Shown here: positions 32,207 to 35,637 of the stretch, piece after piece
How the letters are laid out: each line of letters opens with the position of its first letter
Position numbering within the stretch: the first letter of the stretch is position 1
Source of the DNA: Solobacterium sp.
GTDB taxonomy: Bacteria; Bacillota_I; Bacilli_A; Erysipelotrichales; Erysipelotrichaceae
NCBI GenBank assembly: GCA_024698805.1
Contig: JAILQT010000027.1
Span: 1 to 35,637 of the forward strand
Direction: 5' to 3'
Length of the DNA stretch: 35,637 bases
The notes under the pieces: model-generated
The model's input: the letters and a program-made list of their open reading frames with translations, nothing else
What the model was told of the DNA's origin: nothing
Databases searched by the model: none
Translations under genes and position numbers: made by a program

Positions 32207-33659
32207 ATTCTTCTCCCTGATCCAGATAATACTTTCTGACGGCTTCCCTTGCGAGGACGTCATCGCCCTCATAGGGTTCCCTGCCGAAATCCCTGTAGAT
32301 GAATTTCTCATCGCCCTTGCCGAGGATGAGGATCGTATCGCCTTCGGAAGCCATCTCCACTGCCTGTCTGATCGCATCGCTGCGGTCATCGATAATGATA
32401 TAATTTGTGTCCTTTATGCCTGAAGCGATCTCTTCGGCGATGTCGCGTATGCTTTCGCTGCGGGGATCGTCTTCCGTTAATATGATCATATCACAGTATT
32501 TATCCAGTATCTTTCCGAATACCGGTCTTTTTTCCGTATCGCGCTTGCCCGCACTGCCGGTGATGCCGATGATGCGGTTGTCCTTCGGCGTGATCGCGGA
32601 AGCGTACTGGCAGACCTTTTCGATGCCGTCGGGCGTATGCGCGAAGTCGATCAGGATATTGAACGGCTGGCCCTCACTGATCCTTTCCATGCGGCCTTCG
32701 ATCTGGCTGAAATTCCGGATGAACGGCATCATCTGCGTTAAGGAGATGCCCTTCTCATGAAGCGCTGCGATCGCTGCGAGCAGGTTATAGATATTGAACC
32801 TGGCGACGAGGTTGCTTTCGATCTCGTATTCCATATTCCCGATGCGCAGCGTGAACCGCGTGCGGTCTTTGAGGAGCTGGTACTTCGTGACCTGGTAATC
32901 GGCAGGATTCTCGATGCCGTAGGTGACGACCCGGCACGGGCAGTCTTCGACGATGCGCATGCCGTAGGGGTCATCCGCATTCGTGATCGCGACCGCATCT
33001 TCCTTGAGCGTATCGAAAAAGCGCTTCTTTGCCTGGAAGTAATTTGCCATCGTACCGTGATAATCGAGATGGTCGTGCGTCAGGTTCGTAAAGATCGCGA
33101 CGTCAAAGTCGATGCTGGCGATCCTTCCCTGCTCGATGCCGATGGAGGAAGCCTCCAGGGCACAGCATTTCATGCCTGCATCCAGCATGTCGCGCAGGAT
33201 GCCGTGCATATCGTCGATATTGGGTGTCGTCAGCAGCGGCGGCAGCTTGACATTGCCGTATTCGATCGCGATCGTACCGATATAGCCTGTCGGCATGAAG
33301 TGGTTCATCATATCGCGGATCATGCACGAGATGGAGGATTTGCCGTTCGTGCCGGTGACGCCGAACATCAGCATCTTATGGCTGGGATATCCGTAAAAGG
33401 CGTCAGCGACCTGGTTGAAGGCAGCCGTAACGTCTTTGACGCGGATATAGGTCACGTCCGGGTTCATCTTTTCAAACGGTTCACTGTGCACGATGACCTT
33501 CGCGCCGTTCTCGATCGCCTGGTCGACGAAGCGGTGTCCGTCGAACATCATTCCCTTCACGCAGAAGAAGATGGAGTCGGGACGCTTCTTGCGGCTGTCC
33601 GCCATCAGGCTCCTGATCTCGACATCAGGTACGTTCTCAAATAGTTCAGTCAGTTTCAT
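32199..33659 (-). CDS. murE: UDP-N-acetylmuramoyl-tripeptide synthetase (MurE)
   Basis: A 486-residue Mur ligase that adds the third amino acid to UDP-MurNAc-L-Ala-D-Glu in the cytosolic steps of peptidoglycan synthesis. It has the ATP loop [10 protein letters not shown] (100-109), the carbamylated-lysine region YFQAKKRFF (K211), the family segment [15 protein letters not shown] and HTPDGIEK. The specificity loop reads DDPR (397-400). DNPR marks meso-diaminopimelate enzymes and DNPA marks many lysine enzymes, so DDPR leaves the choice open. ATG 33659 has AAAGGA seven bases upstream, overlapping the end of mtaB by 14 bases. The gene lies outside a division/cell-wall cluster, between tRNA-modification and deoC genes. 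Confidence 0.95.
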   Translation of the reverse strand: MKLTELFENVPDVEIRSLMADSRKKRPDSIFFCVKGMMFDGHRFVDQAIENGAKVIVHSEPFEKMNPDVTYIRVKDVTAAFNQVADAFYGYPSHKMLMFGVTGTNGKSSISCMIRDMMNHFMPTGYIGTIAIEYGNVKLPPLLTTPNIDDMHGILRDMLDAGMKCCALEASSIGIEQGRIASIDFDVAIFTNLTHDHLDYHGTMANYFQAKKRFFDTLKEDAVAITNADDPYGMRIVEDCPCRVVTYGIENPADYQVTKYQLLKDRTRFTLRIGNMEYEIESNLVARFNIYNLLAAIAALHEKGISLTQMMPFIRNFSQIEGRMERISEGQPFNILIDFAHTPDGIEKVCQYASAITPKDNRIIGITGSAGKRDTEKRPVFGKILDKYCDMIILTEDDPRSESIRDIAEEIASGIKDTNYIIIDDRSDAIRQAVEMASEGDTILILGKGDEKFIYRDFGREPYEGDDVLAREAVRKYYLDQGEEYE

Positions 33660-34932
33660 TTTCGATCCTTTCCGCAATCATGCGGCCGTCTTCATAGGTG
33701 AGCAGCCTCACCCGGACGGACACGCCATGACCGTAAATCCCTTTGATGGATACCGGGATATAGTCGGAAGTATATCCCTTCGTATATATGCCGTCATTCT
33801 CTTCGGCGATGACGGCCGCTTCACTGCCTGCTTTGGACATGCAGTAAGCACGGTGCAGCTCATCGCGGATGGCGAGGCACCTGCCCACCCTTTCCTTTTT
33901 CACCAGGGGCGGGACCTGTCCCTTCATGGCAGCTGCCTTCGTACCGGTGCGCGCCGAATACGGGAAGACATGCAGGAAGGAGAAACCGCATTTCCGGATA
34001 AAGGCGCAGGTCTTTTCAAACTGCTCGTCGCTCTCGCCGGGGAAGCCGACGATCAGGTCGCACGATACAGCCGCATCGGGCAGCTGTTCCCGGATCTCAC
34101 ACAGCCTGCTGTAATACATTTCCGTGTCATACGGACGTCCCATCTGCCGCAGCACTTCGTCCTCGCCGCTCTGCAGGGGTATGTGCAGGTGGCGCGCCAC
34201 GCGCGCATCCTCCCGCATCAGTGCGATCAGCTCATCGTTCACTTCGTTCATCTCGATCGACGAGATGCGCAGCCGCTGCAGCTGCGGCACCTCACTGAGG
34301 ATGCGGCGCATGAGGGACGCCAGGCTGACGCCGTGTTCCCTGCCGTACCTGCCGGTATGGATGCCGGTCAGGACGATCTCACTGTGCGTCTTTGCGATCG
34401 AGGCCGCTGTCTTTACCGCAAGGTCCGGGTCCATCGATCTTTCCCTGCCCCTTGCATACGGGATCACGCAGTATGTACAGAACTGGTTGCAGCCGTCCTG
34501 GATCTTCAGGTAGGCACGCGTGCGGCTCTCAAATGACGACGTGATCAGGTCGTCGAAAGGCAGTGCAGCCTCCGTACTGAACGCGCGTACAGGCTGCCTG
34601 TCCCTGAAATAGTTTTCGAGAAGGTCAGCCGTATTCTTTTTATACTGTGTGCCGATGATCAGTTCCGCCTCATCCAGCCTGCCGTCGTTGATCTCGGCAT
34701 AGCAGCCGACCATTGCCGTGACACAGGCGGGATTTGTCTTTTTTGCCCTGTGCATCATCTTGCGGCTCTTGGAGGCTGCCGTATTCGTCACGGCACACGT
34801 AAAGATCAGCGCGGCATCGGCATATTCGCCGAACGGCACGCGCTGCCAGCCCCTTTCCGAAAGCTGCGAAGCGATGCTTTCCGCTTCATAGGCGTTGACC
34901 TTGCAGCCGAGATTGCAGATCGAGAACTTCAT
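33646..34932 (-). CDS. mtaB: tRNA (N6-L-threonylcarbamoyladenosine(37)-C2)-methylthiotransferase MtaB
   Basis: A 428-residue radical SAM methylthiotransferase that converts t6A37 to ms2t6A37 in ANN-reading tRNAs. The N-terminal domain carries the auxiliary cluster cysteines (C10 in NLGCKVN, C46 in FTCAVTN, C77 in MVGCYAE). The radical SAM motif is CNQFCTYC (C148, C152, C155), followed by TRAM-like C-terminal sequence. CKVN rather than CQMN at the first cysteine is the hallmark of MtaB over MiaB. The ATG overlaps the rsmE stop (ATGA). Placement after rsmE is common in Firmicutes. Confidence 0.95.
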   Translation of the reverse strand: MKFSICNLGCKVNAYEAESIASQLSERGWQRVPFGEYADAALIFTCAVTNTAASKSRKMMHRAKKTNPACVTAMVGCYAEINDGRLDEAELIIGTQYKKNTADLLENYFRDRQPVRAFSTEAALPFDDLITSSFESRTRAYLKIQDGCNQFCTYCVIPYARGRERSMDPDLAVKTAASIAKTHSEIVLTGIHTGRYGREHGVSLASLMRRILSEVPQLQRLRISSIEMNEVNDELIALMREDARVARHLHIPLQSGEDEVLRQMGRPYDTEMYYSRLCEIREQLPDAAVSCDLIVGFPGESDEQFEKTCAFIRKCGFSFLHVFPYSARTGTKAAAMKGQVPPLVKKERVGRCLAIRDELHRAYCMSKAGSEAAVIAEENDGIYTKGYTSDYIPVSIKGIYGHGVSVRVRLLTYEDGRMIAERIENETD

Positions 34933-35637
34933 CTTTTCACCCCCGGAGCCTCGGCGATAACGCTCAGGGCATACATCGCGGCTGTTTCCGCCCGCAGGAT
35001 GCGGCTGCCCAGCGTAACGCAGGCAAAGCCTGCATCTTTCAGTTCTTCGATCTCCTCTTCGCTGAAGCCGCCTTCCGGTCCGATGACGACCATGACGGAC
35101 TTCTGCGGATCATACAGGTCCGGGATCCTCTGTGCCTGCACGCCGGCTGCTTCATAGGCAGCGATGCGCACATCCGCTGCGACCTTCTTCAGATCCGCAA
35201 AGCGGCATATCTCATCGAGGACGGGGATCCTGTTGCGCTTGCACTGCTGCGAAGCTTCCGTCAGGATCTTTTCCCATCTGTCCCGCTGTTTTTCTTTCTT
35301 CTCCTGCTTCACGCGGATGATGCATCTGGATGATGTAAACGGGACGATCCTCGTTGCGCCCAGTTCGGCTGCCTTCTGCAGGACCAGCTCGAATTTGTCG
35401 CGCATGATGAGCGCCGGCGCAAGGATCACTTCCGCTGCAGGCTCATTTACCGTCTCATCCTTTGCGGTGACGGTGACCTTGAACCGTGACTGCGAAAGCG
35501 TGCAGTGCGCCAGGTACGCTTCGCCTTCATATACGAGCCGTACCGTTTCGTTGTTCAGGCGCAGGACGTTCTTCGCATGGTGTTCCTGTGCCTCATTCAG
35601 TTTGTATTCCGCCCCGACGAGCGGCCTTGTTTCCGTA
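34929..35637 (-). CDS. rsmE: 16S rRNA (uracil(1498)-N3)-methyltransferase, 5' end cut off
   Basis: The frame stays open from the stop at 34929 to the window edge, about 235 residues of a usual length of about 245, so roughly ten N-terminal residues are missing. It is a SPOUT-class methyltransferase that methylates U1498 of 16S rRNA. Motifs visible are KFELVLQKAAELGATRIVPF, EASQQCKRNRIP, IGPEGGFSEEEIE and LGSRILRAETAA (SAM-binding trefoil knot). The GTG at 35429 that would start a shorter frame is internal to the conserved N-terminal PUA-like domain and is not the real start. It overlaps mtaB by four bases and is the first visible gene of the operon. Confidence 0.95.
   Translation of the reverse strand, partial: TETRPLVGAEYKLNEAQEHHAKNVLRLNNETVRLVYEGEAYLAHCTLSQSRFKVTVTAKDETVNEPAAEVILAPALIMRDKFELVLQKAAELGATRIVPFTSSRCIIRVKQEKKEKQRDRWEKILTEASQQCKRNRIPVLDEICRFADLKKVAADVRIAAYEAAGVQAQRIPDLYDPQKSVMVVIGPEGGFSEEEIEELKDAGFACVTLGSRILRAETAAMYALSVIAEAPGVKR

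Overview
The window is a gene-dense stretch of what is most likely an anaerobic, Gram-positive Bacillota genome (Clostridia or Erysipelotrichia type). The evidence is T-box leaders, strong AGGAGG ribosome sites, a ferredoxin-dependent 2-oxoacid oxidoreductase, an LplABC-type sugar importer, DegV and MtaB/RsmE genes, and cell-surface proteins with InlB-type B repeats and choline/glucan-binding-like repeats. GC content is moderately high and strongly biased at third codon positions, which creates many long antisense shadow ORFs. All 22 genes called lie on the minus strand, so transcription runs from high to low coordinates. The species cannot be fixed from the sequence alone.

Layout from high to low coordinates: (1) 35637-31571, housekeeping operon rsmE (5' end cut by the window), mtaB, murE, deoC, each overlapping the next, closed by a terminator. 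(2) 31451-29580, a small two-TM protein, a ketopantoate-reductase-family enzyme and a GNAT acetyltransferase. (3) 29416-27634, a DegV protein and a zinc-ribbon membrane protein, each with its own terminator. (4) 27544-20447, two tandem paralogous secreted surface proteins, each with nine B-repeat-like modules and nine 20-residue wall-binding-type repeats. (5) 20258-17710, two coupled CNNM/CorC-type transporters. (6) 17644-14819, an aldo/keto reductase and a GH13 alpha-glucosidase. (7) 14822-10590, a T-box operon (probable leucine codon CUG) with a 2-isopropylmalate-synthase homologue that has lost its active site and a TIM-barrel/acyl-CoA-ligase fusion. (8) 10450-6761, a sugar ABC importer (lipoprotein and two permeases). 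(9) 6730-1, a second T-box operon (probable isoleucine codon AUC) with two XRE-HTH/cupin/acyl-CoA-ligase fusions, a P-loop ATPase and the first subunits of a VOR-type 2-oxoacid:ferredoxin oxidoreductase, running out of the window.

The most interesting content is regions 7 and 9. In both, a tRNA-sensing leader that opens when a branched-chain amino acid is short drives acyl-CoA ligases. In region 9 the ligases are followed by a VOR-type enzyme. Together this suggests scavenging of branched-chain carboxylic acids: acid to acyl-CoA, reductive carboxylation to the 2-oxoacid, then transamination to isoleucine, valine or leucine. The T-boxes, promoters, terminators and gene overlaps are read directly from the sequence. 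The substrates and flux direction are inference.
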